DNA of 64,000 nt from Prolixibacteraceae bacterium UBA1413 (GCA_002304925.1 DBPT01000010.1:66340-130339), one strand, 5' to 3'. Shown: positions 1-8,484, counted from the stretch's first letter. Notes: a model not told the origin generated them from the sequence alone. Numbers and translations are program-made.

Positions 1-820
1 CCTGGAAGTTGCTAAAAAAAAGGGAATTAATGGCTGAATAATGCTTGCTCAATACACATCCCTGTCCGATGAAGCAGTTGGTGACCACAGCATGATCACT
101 TACCTCGCTTCCCGAGGAAATGATAAACCGTTCAGCTACCACGTTATTTCCGATCGTCACCCTGTCATATTCATTGCTGTTTACCGATCCTTCCTGAAGT
201 CGGGCAGCCCCGGAGATGAACGCATGGCTCCCGATCCTGACATTAATAATTTGTCCGGCATCCATGATCTGCGCGTAGGGGCCGACATACCCCCGTTCTG
301 ACCTGATCCCATCAGCATAATCAAGAATCATGGTTGTTATGATGTCCAGGAAATTGTGGTAGTGGCGGTAAAAAGCCATCAGATAAGCCGTATGGGCCGA
401 TAAATTGTCGTAAATAAGAAGTTGTCGCCCGCCAGTCTCATCGAGAACATTGACCTGCACGCCGTTGCCAAAAGCAGACTGTCCTTCGGTATAAATTCGG
501 TCACAGTTGGTGATAACCGCATGATCCCCGATATCGTAATTGGCAATATACCCTTTGATATTGCCGATGAAAGCCTGGTCCCCCACCCTGCATTCATGAA
601 GCCAGGCATCGCAGATACCCGCCTTCTGATGAACTCCTCCCGGGAAAGTCATGTCATCGGTAAAAGTCCCGAGGAAATTTTTCCCGGTAAACCTGCTATT
701 CCGGACTGAGGAAGTCTGGAATCCCGGAGAAACGAAAAGATTGGACCAATCATCGGCGATACATCCCTGTTTTTGCAGAACAGCAATCTCAACCGGTGTA
801 AGCTGTCTGAATTCTGCCAT
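1..820 (-). CDS. DUF4954 family protein, 3' end outside the window
   Basis: The minus strand is open from an ATG at 818-820 to the window edge, giving the first 273 residues (start MAEFRQLTPVEIAVLQKQGC). The translation has irregular turns of the left-handed beta-helix type (for example VRIGSHAFISGAARLQEGS and VTIGNNVVAERF), as in hexapeptide-repeat acyltransferases and sugar-nucleotide enzymes, and it resembles the Bacteroidota family DUF4954. That family has no settled function; a role in sugar or envelope metabolism is an inference from the fold. The gene starts 62 bases after the end of the methyltransferase gene on the same strand, so they may be co-transcribed. No TAnnTTTG box was seen just upstream. 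The missing 3' part prevents a length comparison. Confidence 0.75.
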   Translation of the reverse strand, partial: MAEFRQLTPVEIAVLQKQGCIADDWSNLFVSPGFQTSSVRNSRFTGKNFLGTFTDDMTFPGGVHQKAGICDAWLHECRVGDQAFIGNIKGYIANYDIGDHAVITNCDRIYTEGQSAFGNGVQVNVLDETGGRQLLIYDNLSAHTAYLMAFYRHYHNFLDIITTMILDYADGIRSERGYVGPYAQIMDAGQIINVRIGSHAFISGAARLQEGSVNSNEYDRVTIGNNVVAERFIISSGSEVSDHAVVTNCFIGQGCVLSKHYSAINSLFFSNFQ

Positions 821-882
821 AAGAAAGTTTTGTCGTAGTGGAGTTTAAAGGATTGAACGGAGCGTCGGAAAGAGGGTCATGG

Positions 883-1593
883 TCAGCGTGCCGGTAGCAA
901 CCTGGCAAGGTATTCGCCGTTTTCCCCATCAGCAATCCGGGTACAGCTGAAACCCAGCCGAATAGCGGTTTCACACAGTGTGTCACAGTCCACGAACAGC
1001 CAGAAGAATTTTTCACTTCTTACATTTTCGTATGTCATTTCATAAATCATCTCCCCGTAGTAGTTTTCCCGTGAGAGGTCAATCCACACCGAGCCGTCCT
1101 CCTCGGTAAAGAGGTAGCTAATGTCGGAGGAATCAAGGAGTATTTGTCCTCCAGGGGCCAATAAGGTTTTCAGATGTCGCAGCAGCCGGGAGAGTCCCTC
1201 AAGGGTCCCGGCAATTCCAGTTCCGTTCATCAGCATCAGAATGGTATCATACCTGCCAGCGGTGATGTCAAAAATATCGCTGCAAATTACCTCGCGGATT
1301 CCACGCTCGCGCATCACCTCACAGGAAAGTTCCGATTTATCAACCGCTGTGACCCGGAGGTTTCTATTTTGCAATTCCAGGGCATGGCATCCGGCACCTG
1401 CACCCACATCAATCACGCTGCCGCGGCAATGATCCAGGGCAGTCACCTCGATCGCCGACATCTCTGCAATTCCGCGGAAAAAAATTGCGGGATCCATCTC
1501 TTCACCTTCTGTGTAATTGGAATCGACAATGATCATTTCTGCTTTTCCCGAATGATAAAAATCATATACCGCCTGCCCCATGGGATCACTCAT
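883..1593 (-). CDS. Class I SAM-dependent methyltransferase
   Basis: A 236-residue protein with the nucleotide-binding motif VIDVGAGAGCHALEL at about residues 60-74, an acidic residue after the second strand (VTAVDKSE) and a motif around DTILMLMNGTGIAG. This is the Rossmann fold of class I methyltransferases that use S-adenosylmethionine. Nothing in the sequence points to the methyl acceptor, so small molecule, lipid and protein remain open. It is a soluble cytosolic protein without a signal peptide. The first ATG (MSDPMGQAV) is used; a second ATG four codons later is possible. It lies upstream of the DUF4954 gene on the same strand and downstream of the terminator of the outer membrane protein gene, so it probably has its own promoter in 1594-1690, where I see no clear box. 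Confidence 0.8.
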   Translation of the reverse strand: MSDPMGQAVYDFYHSGKAEMIIVDSNYTEGEEMDPAIFFRGIAEMSAIEVTALDHCRGSVIDVGAGAGCHALELQNRNLRVTAVDKSELSCEVMRERGIREVICSDIFDITAGRYDTILMLMNGTGIAGTLEGLSRLLRHLKTLLAPGGQILLDSSDISYLFTEEDGSVWIDLSRENYYGEMIYEMTYENVRSEKFFWLFVDCDTLCETAIRLGFSCTRIADGENGEYLARLLPAR

Positions 1594-1690
1594 GCCAGGT
1601 AATTTTTTCCCTAAATTAAGACAAATAGGTGAAGCTTGTGCTTCCGGAATAGAAACTTTACCTTAACCGTGCGATTGTTAATCTTAAAAT

Positions 1691-1720
1691 AAAAAAGGCC
1701 GTTCCGGGAGAGGAACAGCC
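1691..1720 (-). terminator. Rho-independent terminator of the outer membrane protein gene
   Basis: Read on the minus strand, GGCTGTTCC and GGAACGGCC form a nine-pair stem (one G-T pair) with a short loop, followed by six T. It sits 24 bases after the stop of the 502-residue outer membrane protein gene. Confidence 0.85.
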
Positions 1721-1744
1721 TGTATCATAAAAGGGATCAGGGGA

Positions 1745-3253
1745 TCAGAACCTGAATCCCAATGTAAAGAGGACTTTGTGAGTGTTTTGGTCAAACTGTG
1801 CAAATTGGGGTTCAGGATAGTCGCTGGTCAGGGGAGCCGGGTAGAGTTTGTTAAACTGGGTGTAACCACTATTCCGGTAGGCTATATCAACAAAGAAGCT
1901 CCCGGTACTGTAACCAAATCCCACAGAACAAACCTGGTAATCTTCTTTTGCGTTGAACTGGTCCTTACCAAATGCGCTGGTATTGAAAGCCGACGGATAG
2001 AGTTCATATCCTGCACGTAGGGAGAAGGCGTCCGTCAGGCGGTACTCACCACCGACGCGGAAATTCGTAACTGCCTTGAAGATTTCGTTGATATCCTGGT
2101 TTTGGTCAGCAAAATCGTAACCGTCACCTCCCTTCCGCAGCTTGGCGACAGAATGGTCAACATATTCAATATCGGCACTCACAAGGCCTTTTTTGCCGAC
2201 CACCAGCGCACCGCTCAAGGTTGCCTTAAACGGGGTTACCAGCTCATAATCGTAATCGCTGAAAGGAGATTCTTTCTTGAATCTCTCGGTGGAATTGTCA
2301 TCCCAGGTAACGGAGGAATTTATCCCTGTTTCGAACTTGTCGTTGAGTCCGAGCACGGTGGGCGTCGCCAGGGAAGCCCCAATCCGCAGGCTGTTTATAG
2401 GTTTGAAGATGGCGCCGATTTTGAAATTGTATCCCGTACCGTAGGTCCTGAGCGACTGGTTGAATTCAAAATCGTTCAGGTAAGGGATGGTGCCATCCAG
2501 ATCCTTTTCAGTGAGTGTAGTGAATTCCTTGTAATACAGATCCACCACTCCGAGGGAAGCCCCCAGATAAAACCTGTGGTTGAAGTTAAATCCCACCCCC
2601 AGGGTATATTCGTCCATGGTGCCGGCGCGGTCGAAACTCTTCCGCTGGTAATGGCCTTTGTACTGGCTGCTCCCGCGCGCGGTCTCCATATCGCTGAAAT
2701 AATAGCCCTCATCGGTCTTGTCCAGCAAATAAGTTTCCCATGCCAGGTCTTCATAATATTCACTCCACTCTCCGTAATTTGCATTCTCAGCCATATGATC
2801 CAGGAATGAAGATTTTGCATCAAAGGCCTGAGTAATGGCATAGGAGTTAAAATCCTTCAGCCGGTTATAGCCGATTCCCAGGTTGACACTCACCAGACCG
2901 CTCTGATTGTTCTTTCCGGAATTCAGGACAGCCACATAGCCGAGGTTTCCCATTCCCGGCTTATAGTTGTTTTCCTGCATGGTATTGCCAATGTAGGAGG
3001 AATTGATCTCCGTCATATTGAATCCGGGGGTCAGTGAAAACTCCGAGGTCCGGTAAATCCCCAGTCCGGCAGGATTGATTCCCACGCCTGTGAAGTCGTT
3101 TCCCAAGGCTCCGAAGGCATTTCCCATGGCTCCGGATCTTGCTGAACCTTCGATTTTTCCGGATGAGTAGCGGTAAGCATCTTCAAAATTCTGGGCGCCG
3201 GCCCATGTCGGCAAAAGGATCACCAAAAGTATGATCAGAAAATTTTTGTTCAT
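1745..3253 (-). CDS. OmpP1/FadL-like outer membrane protein
   Basis: A 502-residue protein with a typical signal peptide (MNKNFLIILLVILLPTWAGA, cleavage after GAQ or AGA) and then RSGAMGNAFGALGNDFTGVG, close to the N-terminal hatch region of OmpP1/FadL-family transporters (often annotated in Bacteroidota as hemin receptor). The rest alternates short polar and aromatic strands as in a beta-barrel, and the chain ends in phenylalanine (LFTLGFRF), the usual C-terminal signal of an outer membrane barrel. FadL proteins pass hydrophobic molecules across the outer membrane; the substrate here is unknown. Only 38 bases separate it from the lipoprotein gene upstream on the same strand, and it is followed by a strong terminator, so the two probably form one operon. 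Confidence 0.8.
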   Translation of the reverse strand: MNKNFLIILLVILLPTWAGAQNFEDAYRYSSGKIEGSARSGAMGNAFGALGNDFTGVGINPAGLGIYRTSEFSLTPGFNMTEINSSYIGNTMQENNYKPGMGNLGYVAVLNSGKNNQSGLVSVNLGIGYNRLKDFNSYAITQAFDAKSSFLDHMAENANYGEWSEYYEDLAWETYLLDKTDEGYYFSDMETARGSSQYKGHYQRKSFDRAGTMDEYTLGVGFNFNHRFYLGASLGVVDLYYKEFTTLTEKDLDGTIPYLNDFEFNQSLRTYGTGYNFKIGAIFKPINSLRIGASLATPTVLGLNDKFETGINSSVTWDDNSTERFKKESPFSDYDYELVTPFKATLSGALVVGKKGLVSADIEYVDHSVAKLRKGGDGYDFADQNQDINEIFKAVTNFRVGGEYRLTDAFSLRAGYELYPSAFNTSAFGKDQFNAKEDYQVCSVGFGYSTGSFFVDIAYRNSGYTQFNKLYPAPLTSDYPEPQFAQFDQNTHKVLFTLGFRF

Positions 3254-3291
3254 GGCAAAAATATTATAATAAATGGTTTGATCTGAATAGA

Positions 3292-4824
3292 TTAACGTCT
3301 TCCGCTGCCTCCTGAAGAGCGGCCACCGCCACCTCCTGACGAAGAACCTCCGCCGCCGTAATTCCCTGACGAGGAACTACTGCTTCCGCTGTAACTTCCT
3401 GAGGAGGAGCTGCGGCTGGGAGCACTGTAGGAGGGTGAAGATGATCCCGAACTGGGGGCACTGTAGGTGCTATGACTGGGAGTACTGTAAGTGCTCCTGT
3501 TCACAGTCCCTGATGAGGAACTCCTGTTATAAGTGGAAGTGCTGCGGTAGGTCCGGGAACTGCTGGAACTGCTGCTCGGACGGGAATAGGTGGTTGCAGG
3601 ACGCTGGGTACTCTTCACGGTTTCCGACGGCGAGGTTGATCCGGAAGCGGAAGGACGGCTGGACCCCTGAACGTTGTAACTACTGCGGTTTGTGGAACGC
3701 TGCTGGTTGTAACTGGGGGTATAGCTGTTTTGGTCGGTGCTAGGGGTACCCGTACTCCTGGCGGAGGTGGCGGGCCGGGTATATTGGCCCTGGGCTCCGC
3801 TGGCACTGCGTGAAACCGCCGTGCTACCCTCACGGGTCCGCTGAGCGGGCTGGTCGTTGGTGCCACGCCTCATTTCCGTCTTCGCCCGGCTCTGGCTTCC
3901 GGTACCTGCCCTGACACTCCCCGAACCGGTCGTTTCGGGGGTTATCGTACGCTCCCGGCGCTCCCCCGATGAGACGGAATTCCTTTCGTTACGGAGATCG
4001 GCACTTTTCAGCCCGTCTCTTCCACTGGTGATGGCTGACGTACGGGTTCCGTATCCCCCTCCGCCTGCAACCAGGGTATTGAAATCACGACGGTGACCAT
4101 ACCGGTAATCCTCCCTGTCGATGTAATAGCCGCCTCCCCAGTAATATCCATAGTAGGGATAACCCCAGGAATAGTATGGATAACCCCATCCGCCTCCCCA
4201 GCCATAATAGCTGTAAGGACTGTACCAACCTCCGTAGTAACCGCCATAATAACCTCCGTACCACGGAGAATAACCCCATCCCCAGGGATCATAACCCCAG
4301 CCCCAGCCCATCGACCAGTATAAGGAGGAATAGGGATAATACCAGCTGTCCCAATACCAGTCATTCCAGTAAAAGGGATCGTAAAAACGGGAATAAGGCC
4401 TGTGGAAACGGTTAATACGATAGGCAAAATCAATGTCCGTACCGTCGTAGTAATTGTTGATCACATATTTAACTTCATTTTCATCATAGTAAACCGTGGT
4501 ATCCGAACCTTCCAATTGCATCTGATCCATGTTGTAGAGTTGCGCATCCACGTATTCACCGGCATCCTCCCCGTCAAAAATGTAGTTGTTCATCGTTTGA
4601 CTGCCTTCATCATTCTCCCTGATCTCACTGATGATGATCCGGCGGGCTGATTTTTCAGCCTCTTCCTCAACGATTTGCGGAGATTCTTCCATAACCACCG
4701 GCGGAGGTACATCGGCCGGATTGAAATAAATGCCATCCACAAAACCTGTGGAGACATAGGATCCGGTGGTACATGCACTCAAAATCAGTGCAATTGCAGC
4801 AACCAGAAAAAATTTAGTTTTCAT
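3292..4824 (-). CDS. Lipoprotein with Trp/Tyr/Gly-rich and Ser-rich low-complexity regions
   Basis: A 510-residue protein with a lipoprotein signal (hydrophobic stretch, then LSAC, Cys18). Residues 20-140 are acidic and ordinary. Residues about 144-244 are extraordinarily aromatic: I count 15 Trp and about 25 Tyr in residues 151-230, mixed with Gly and Pro. From about residue 260 to the end the chain is Ser/Thr/Gly/Arg-rich, ending in a Ser-Gly tail (SSSSSGNYGGGGSS...). It is probably anchored in the outer membrane and partly disordered. I recognise no catalytic family. It is divergent from proS and is followed at once by the FadL-like gene. The composition recalls adhesive or phase-separating proteins, but that is speculation. 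Confidence 0.75.
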   Translation of the reverse strand: MKTKFFLVAAIALILSACTTGSYVSTGFVDGIYFNPADVPPPVVMEESPQIVEEEAEKSARRIIISEIRENDEGSQTMNNYIFDGEDAGEYVDAQLYNMDQMQLEGSDTTVYYDENEVKYVINNYYDGTDIDFAYRINRFHRPYSRFYDPFYWNDWYWDSWYYPYSSLYWSMGWGWGYDPWGWGYSPWYGGYYGGYYGGWYSPYSYYGWGGGWGYPYYSWGYPYYGYYWGGGYYIDREDYRYGHRRDFNTLVAGGGGYGTRTSAITSGRDGLKSADLRNERNSVSSGERRERTITPETTGSGSVRAGTGSQSRAKTEMRRGTNDQPAQRTREGSTAVSRSASGAQGQYTRPATSARSTGTPSTDQNSYTPSYNQQRSTNRSSYNVQGSSRPSASGSTSPSETVKSTQRPATTYSRPSSSSSSSRTYRSTSTYNRSSSSGTVNRSTYSTPSHSTYSAPSSGSSSPSYSAPSRSSSSGSYSGSSSSSSGNYGGGGSSSGGGGGRSSGGSGRR

Positions 4825-4923
4825 TACGATTCCTCCCTCTTTACATTATTGTGTTAATTTACTTATTTTGCAAACAGAAAATACTTACTTATTAGGAGCA
4901 AAATTTGTACCAAAGTTAATATT

Positions 4924-6399
4924 ATGGCAAAAGAAATAACCCCGCGGGCGGAGAATTATTCCCAGTGGTACCTTGACCTTGTCAACAAAGCTGAACTGGC
5001 GGAGAATTCGGCGGTCAGAGGATGTATGGTCATCAAACCCTACGGCTATGCCATCTGGGAAAAAATGCAGGCACAACTTGACAGGATGTTTAAGGAAACA
5101 GGGCATGTGAATGCATACTTTCCGCTTTTCATCCCCAAGTCGTTTTTCAGCAGGGAGGCTGCCCATGTGGAGGGTTTTGCCAAGGAGTGTGCCGTTGTTA
5201 CCCATTACCGGCTCAGGAATGATCCTGACGGGAAGGGTGTTGTGGTAGATCCCGAAGCCAAATTGGAAGAGGAGCTTATCATCAGACCCACCTCCGAAAC
5301 CATCATCTGGAATACCTACAGGAATTGGATCCATTCCCACCGGGATTTGCCCATCCTGATCAACCAATGGGCCAATGTGGTCAGGTGGGAGATGCGCACA
5401 CGCCTCTTCCTGCGCACTGCGGAATTCCTGTGGCAGGAAGGACATACGGCGCATGCCACCAAGGAAGAGGCCATCGAAGAAACCCTGAAAATTGTCAATC
5501 TCTATGCCGATTTTGCTGAGAATTTCATGGGAATTCCCGTCATCAAAGGGATCAAGTCGGAAAACGAGCGGTTTGCCGGTGCGGAGGATACCTATTGTAT
5601 CGAAGGACTCATGCAGGACGGGAAAGCCCTCCAGTGCGGCACCTCCCATTTTCTGGGGCAGAATTTTGCCAAAGCCTTTGATGTGATGTTCTCCAACAGG
5701 GATGGTATGCTCGAACATGTTTGGGCTACTTCCTGGGGAGTATCCACCCGGCTGATGGGTGCCCTGGTGATGGCCCATTCCGATGACAACGGCCTGGTTC
5801 TACCCCCCAACCTCGCTCCCATCCAGGTGGTAATTGTTCCCATCTATAAAAACCAGGAAGAATTCAACCGGATTTCAGCCAGGGTGGCTGAGATCATTCC
5901 CCGGCTAAAAGCCAGGGGAATCACCGTAAAATTTGACGACAATGACAACCGGAAACCCGGATGGAAATTCGCGGAATATGAATTGAAAGGCGTGCCCGTC
6001 AGACTGGCCATGGGGCCGCGCGACCTCGAAAACGACACCGTGGAGGTGGCCCGCCGCGATACCCTGACCAAACAGTCCCTTCCTGCGGAAAACATCGATG
6101 AAGTGGTTGAAAGTTTGCTGAAAGAGATCCAGGAGAATATTTTCAAAAAAGCGAAAGCCTTCCGCGATGAAAATATCCGCAAAGCAGATACCTGGGATGA
6201 ATTCAAGACCCTCCTGGAAGAGAAGGGAGGGTTTATTTCGGCACACTGGGATGGCACCACCGAAACCGAAATCAAAATCAAGGAAGAGACCAAAGCAACT
6301 ATCCGTTGTATTCCTTTTGATGAGAAATCAGGGACAGGAGTTTGCATATATTCGGGGAAACCTTCACAACGGCGGGTATTGTTTGCCATCGCCTATTGA
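4924..6399 (+). CDS. proS: Prolyl-tRNA synthetase, archaeal/eukaryotic type
   Basis: A 491-residue cytosolic class II aminoacyl-tRNA synthetase that charges tRNA-Pro with proline. Class II motif 1 lies around YFPLFIPKSFF (residues 65-75), RPTSETIIW is at 121-129, motif 2 is FLRTAEFLWQEGHTAHA (162-178) and motif 3 is in TSWGVSTRLMGALVMAH. The anticodon-binding domain follows (IQVVIVPIYKN), then a C-terminal domain that ends in tyrosine, all typical of the ProS type 3 group, which lacks the editing domain of E. coli ProS. Its length fits the family. The start MAKEITPRAENYSQWYLDL matches the family. The stop codon is the first of three in-frame stops inside a hexamer repeat. Confidence 0.97.
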   Translation: MAKEITPRAENYSQWYLDLVNKAELAENSAVRGCMVIKPYGYAIWEKMQAQLDRMFKETGHVNAYFPLFIPKSFFSREAAHVEGFAKECAVVTHYRLRNDPDGKGVVVDPEAKLEEELIIRPTSETIIWNTYRNWIHSHRDLPILINQWANVVRWEMRTRLFLRTAEFLWQEGHTAHATKEEAIEETLKIVNLYADFAENFMGIPVIKGIKSENERFAGAEDTYCIEGLMQDGKALQCGTSHFLGQNFAKAFDVMFSNRDGMLEHVWATSWGVSTRLMGALVMAHSDDNGLVLPPNLAPIQVVIVPIYKNQEEFNRISARVAEIIPRLKARGITVKFDDNDNRKPGWKFAEYELKGVPVRLAMGPRDLENDTVEVARRDTLTKQSLPAENIDEVVESLLKEIQENIFKKAKAFRDENIRKADTWDEFKTLLEEKGGFISAHWDGTTETEIKIKEETKATIRCIPFDEKSGTGVCIYSGKPSQRRVLFAIAY

Positions 6400-6462
6400 G
6401 GTTAAGGTTGAGGTGGTCACCTCCGCTGAAGCTATGGTGCCCGAAGAAGGTTGAGGTTGAGG
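6397..6462 (+). repeat. Stop-anchored hexamer array plus shared intergenic block, copy A
   Basis: Starting at the proS stop, the bases read TGA GGT TAA GGT TGA GGT, that is, three in-frame stops at six-base spacing. This is followed by a block at about 6420-6453 (CCTCCGCTGAAGCT, then GAAGAAGGTTG) that recurs after the ABC permease gene at 54739-54772 with about three mismatches in 34 bases, and then by another GAGGTTGAGG. Confidence 0.8.
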
Positions 6463-6472
6463 GGAGTGGATG

Positions 6473-6553
6473 AAAAAAAGAGCGAGTCATCACTCGCCCT
6501 TTCACCTAACTAAACCAATAAAACTAATCAAACCTAAACCTATGAAACTAAAA
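6473..6553 (-). ncRNA. Candidate small RNA of about 80 nucleotides
   Basis: On the minus strand a perfect -7 box TATCTTTG (6560-6567) is followed after about seven bases by a predicted start near 6553. The body is U- and G-rich with repeated GGTTTAG units. It ends in a stem of about 11 pairs (AAAGGGCGAGT, loop GATG, ACTCGCTCTTT, one G-T pair) and a run of T at 6473-6479, a good rho-independent terminator. No ORF of meaningful length lies inside. On the plus strand the same hairpin is followed by CCTTTCACC, so it is a poor terminator for proS. The -33 element is weak. The call is from architecture only; I cannot name an RNA family. The rest of the 352-base gap (6400-6751) is AT-rich with no gene visible. 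Confidence 0.45.
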
Positions 6554-6559
6554 CCGGTA

Positions 6560-6567
6560 CAAAGATA
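6560..6567 (-). promoter_or_regulatory. TAnnTTTG promoter box for the candidate small RNA
   Basis: The minus strand reads TATCTTTG, an exact match to the Bacteroidota -7 consensus TAnnTTTG. The expected TTTG 19 bases upstream is replaced by TGGG. Confidence 0.45.
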
Positions 6568-6704
6568 AAGGGAATGATGTTACGCACCCATTCCGCCGGC
6601 TTCAAAAACATGTTAAATAACATTTTTTAATATTTATTTAACATTGAGAATTTACGCATGAATTTTTTCAAACAATCAAATACATTTTAAGATTTTTTAA
6701 CAAG

Positions 6705-6731
6705 AAAAAGGCTGCAAGTTGTGCAGCCTTT
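6705..6731 (-). terminator. Rho-independent terminator of the floA operon
   Basis: On the minus strand AAAGGCTGCA and TGCAGCCTTT form a ten-pair stem with a short loop, followed by TT and a T-rich stretch. It lies 21 bases after the floA stop. Confidence 0.85.
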
Positions 6732-6751
6732 AACACTATTCTTTACCGGCA

Positions 6752-7729
6752 CTATTTCTTCTTCTTTTGTTCTTCCATCGCGATGGAATCCCGCATGGAA
6801 GTATCTGCCATGATGTTTTTATATTTCATATAATCCATTACCCCGAGATTTCCAGTGCGGAAGGCTTCGGAGATTGCCAGGGGGATCTGGGCTTCGGCTT
6901 CGATCACCTTGGCCCGCGCTTCCTGAGCCTTGGCCTTCATTTCCTGTTCAAGGGCCACAGCCATGGCACGCCGTTCCTCTGCTTTGGCCTGGGCAATGTT
7001 TTTATCTGCCTCTGCCTGGTCGATCTGCAATCCTGCACCGATATTTTTACCGATGTCGATATCCGCGATGTCAATGGAGAGGATTTCAAAAGCCGTACCG
7101 GCATCCAATCCTTTTTCCAGCACGGTCCTGGAAATAAAATCGGGATTTTCCAGTACTTCCTTGTGGGAGTGTGCCGAGCCGATGCTCGACACGATGCCTT
7201 CCCCGACCCTGGCCAATACTGTTTCTTCCCCTGCACCTCCCACCAACTGGCGGATGTTGGCGCGAACAGTCACCCTGGCTTTGGCGATCAACTGGATCCC
7301 GTCCTTGGCCACGGCTGTAACCGGCGGGGTATTGATCACCTTGGGATTCACCGACATCTGGACGGCTTCGAAAACATCACGGCCAGCCAGGTCAATGGCG
7401 GTAGCCATGTTAAAGGAGAGCTGGATATTTGCCTTGGATGCGGAAACCAGGGCGTGAACCACATTGGCCACATGTCCGCCAGCCAGAAAATGGGCCTCAA
7501 GGTCGTTGCGGTTCAGCGGAATCCCTGCTTTTGTCCCTTCGATCATGGCCCGCACAATCACACCGGGGGGCACCTTCCTGAAACGCATCAGGAAAAGCTG
7601 CAACAGGCTGATCCGAACTCCCGATACCAGGGCTGAAAACCAGAGTCCCACAGGGACAAAATAGAGAAAAATGATGAGCAGGACTAGTATCCCTGCAATC
7701 AATCCGAAAACACCTACTGTTTCTACCAT
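6752..7729 (-). CDS. floA: Flotillin-like protein FloA
   Basis: A 325-residue membrane-associated scaffold protein of the SPFH/flotillin group (FloA, UPF0365). Residues about 5-30 form one hydrophobic segment; the SPFH domain follows (VRISLLQLFLMRFRKVPPG, then NRNDLEAHFLAGGHV), and the C-terminal third is an Ala/Glu-rich helix (AEADKNIAQAKAEERRAMAV) of the kind that drives oligomerisation. Known FloA proteins organise membrane microdomains. It follows the nfeD-like gene with a single base between stop and start, the usual nfeD-floA pairing, so translation is probably coupled. A strong terminator follows. The length and the start MVETVGVFG match the family. Confidence 0.93.
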   Translation of the reverse strand: MVETVGVFGLIAGILVLLIIFLYFVPVGLWFSALVSGVRISLLQLFLMRFRKVPPGVIVRAMIEGTKAGIPLNRNDLEAHFLAGGHVANVVHALVSASKANIQLSFNMATAIDLAGRDVFEAVQMSVNPKVINTPPVTAVAKDGIQLIAKARVTVRANIRQLVGGAGEETVLARVGEGIVSSIGSAHSHKEVLENPDFISRTVLEKGLDAGTAFEILSIDIADIDIGKNIGAGLQIDQAEADKNIAQAKAEERRAMAVALEQEMKAKAQEARAKVIEAEAQIPLAISEAFRTGNLGVMDYMKYKNIMADTSMRDSIAMEEQKKKK

Positions 7730-7730
7730 T

Positions 7731-8204
7731 TTATTCAGTTTTTATGAATTCGACAATTACTTTGTTCGCTAGAACCTTCAAAACCCGCACCGGTTTGTTA
7801 TGGTCAATGAACGATCCCGTGGACTGGGCCTCCACGGTTTCCCCGTTGATCCTTGCTTTTCCAGAAGGCGCCAGCCTTCCGATGGTAATCCCGGTATCCC
7901 CCACCCTGATTTTATCAACAGGAACACCATCCACCTTCCCCTCGATATTAGTCTCCAAAACCATCTTCCTGCCCGCTTTGGTCCTGAAAATGTAATAAAC
8001 CATCAGGGGTGCCAGAATCAGAATGACAAGCAGCGTAACAAACCCCGCCAGCGTCCCGTACGTGCTGAAGGCCAGGTAAATGCTCCAGATCAGCATCGCA
8101 ACCCCTCCGATGCCTGCAATGGTGACGCCGGGAATGACTGTAAATTCCAGGATCAGCAAAAGCAATCCCAGCAAAATCAACACAATGATGGCAAGTATGG
8201 TCAT
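7731..8204 (-). CDS. NfeD-like membrane protein (short form)
   Basis: A 157-residue protein with three hydrophobic segments in residues 1-75 (starting MTILAIIVLILLGLLLLILE) and a C-terminal OB-fold domain from about residue 90 (GVPVDKIRVGDTGITIGRLAPSG to the end). It lacks the ClpP-like protease domain of long NfeD proteins, so it is the short form normally partnered with FloA/flotillin in the membrane. The gene sits between clpS (one base away) and floA (one base away), which indicates a tightly coupled operon. Its molecular role is not well established; stabilising the flotillin assembly is the usual inference. Confidence 0.88.
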   Translation of the reverse strand: MTILAIIVLILLGLLLLILEFTVIPGVTIAGIGGVAMLIWSIYLAFSTYGTLAGFVTLLVILILAPLMVYYIFRTKAGRKMVLETNIEGKVDGVPVDKIRVGDTGITIGRLAPSGKARINGETVEAQSTGSFIDHNKPVRVLKVLANKVIVEFIKTE

Positions 8205-8205
8205 G

Positions 8206-8484
8206 TCAGTCTATGGTAACGTTAAGATTCCGCTCCGCCAGAGCATCCTTCATCAGCTTCAAACTGGCAAAATGCCCGGTTTTGATGTCACATTTCCCCT
8301 TGTAATGCGTAATGGTGGCACACTGCGATGCCTGCGAAAATTCATGACCGCAAATCTCCATCAGGGCCTGAATTACATAGTCAAAAGTATGTTCATCATC
8401 GTTGTGCAACATCAGGATCCGTTTTCCTGTGACAACATCGTCAGTTTCATGGGAGGGATTGTGGCTGCTTTCTCTTTCTGTCAT
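8206..8484 (-). CDS. clpS: ATP-dependent Clp protease adaptor ClpS
   Basis: A 92-residue ClpS adaptor. The core begins at KRILMLHNDDEHTFDYVIQAL, with the conserved NDD at residues 28-30, which forms part of the N-degron pocket, and continues with ATITHYKGKC. ClpS delivers proteins with destabilising N-terminal residues to the AAA+ unfoldase ClpA or ClpC. About 20 flexible residues precede the core, as usual. The gene lies 5 bases after the SPOR-domain gene and one base before nfeD on the same strand, in one operon whose parts have no obvious common pathway. The Clp unfoldase itself is not in the window. Confidence 0.93.
   Translation of the reverse strand: MTERESSHNPSHETDDVVTGKRILMLHNDDEHTFDYVIQALMEICGHEFSQASQCATITHYKGKCDIKTGHFASLKLMKDALAERNLNVTID

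Noticed and set aside
2102..2809. A long plus-strand ORF opposite the FadL-like gene
   Set aside because: Its sequence is the antisense of a clear outer membrane protein with signal peptide and C-terminal Phe; no family resemblance.
4825..4923. Promoters in the gap between the aromatic lipoprotein gene and proS
   Set aside because: Several TTTG occurrences exist but none with TAnn before it at the right spacing, so no promoter is called.
6481..6502. Terminator for proS on the plus strand
   Set aside because: The hairpin is followed by CCTTTCACC, not a T run; on the minus strand it has a seven-T tail, so it was assigned there.
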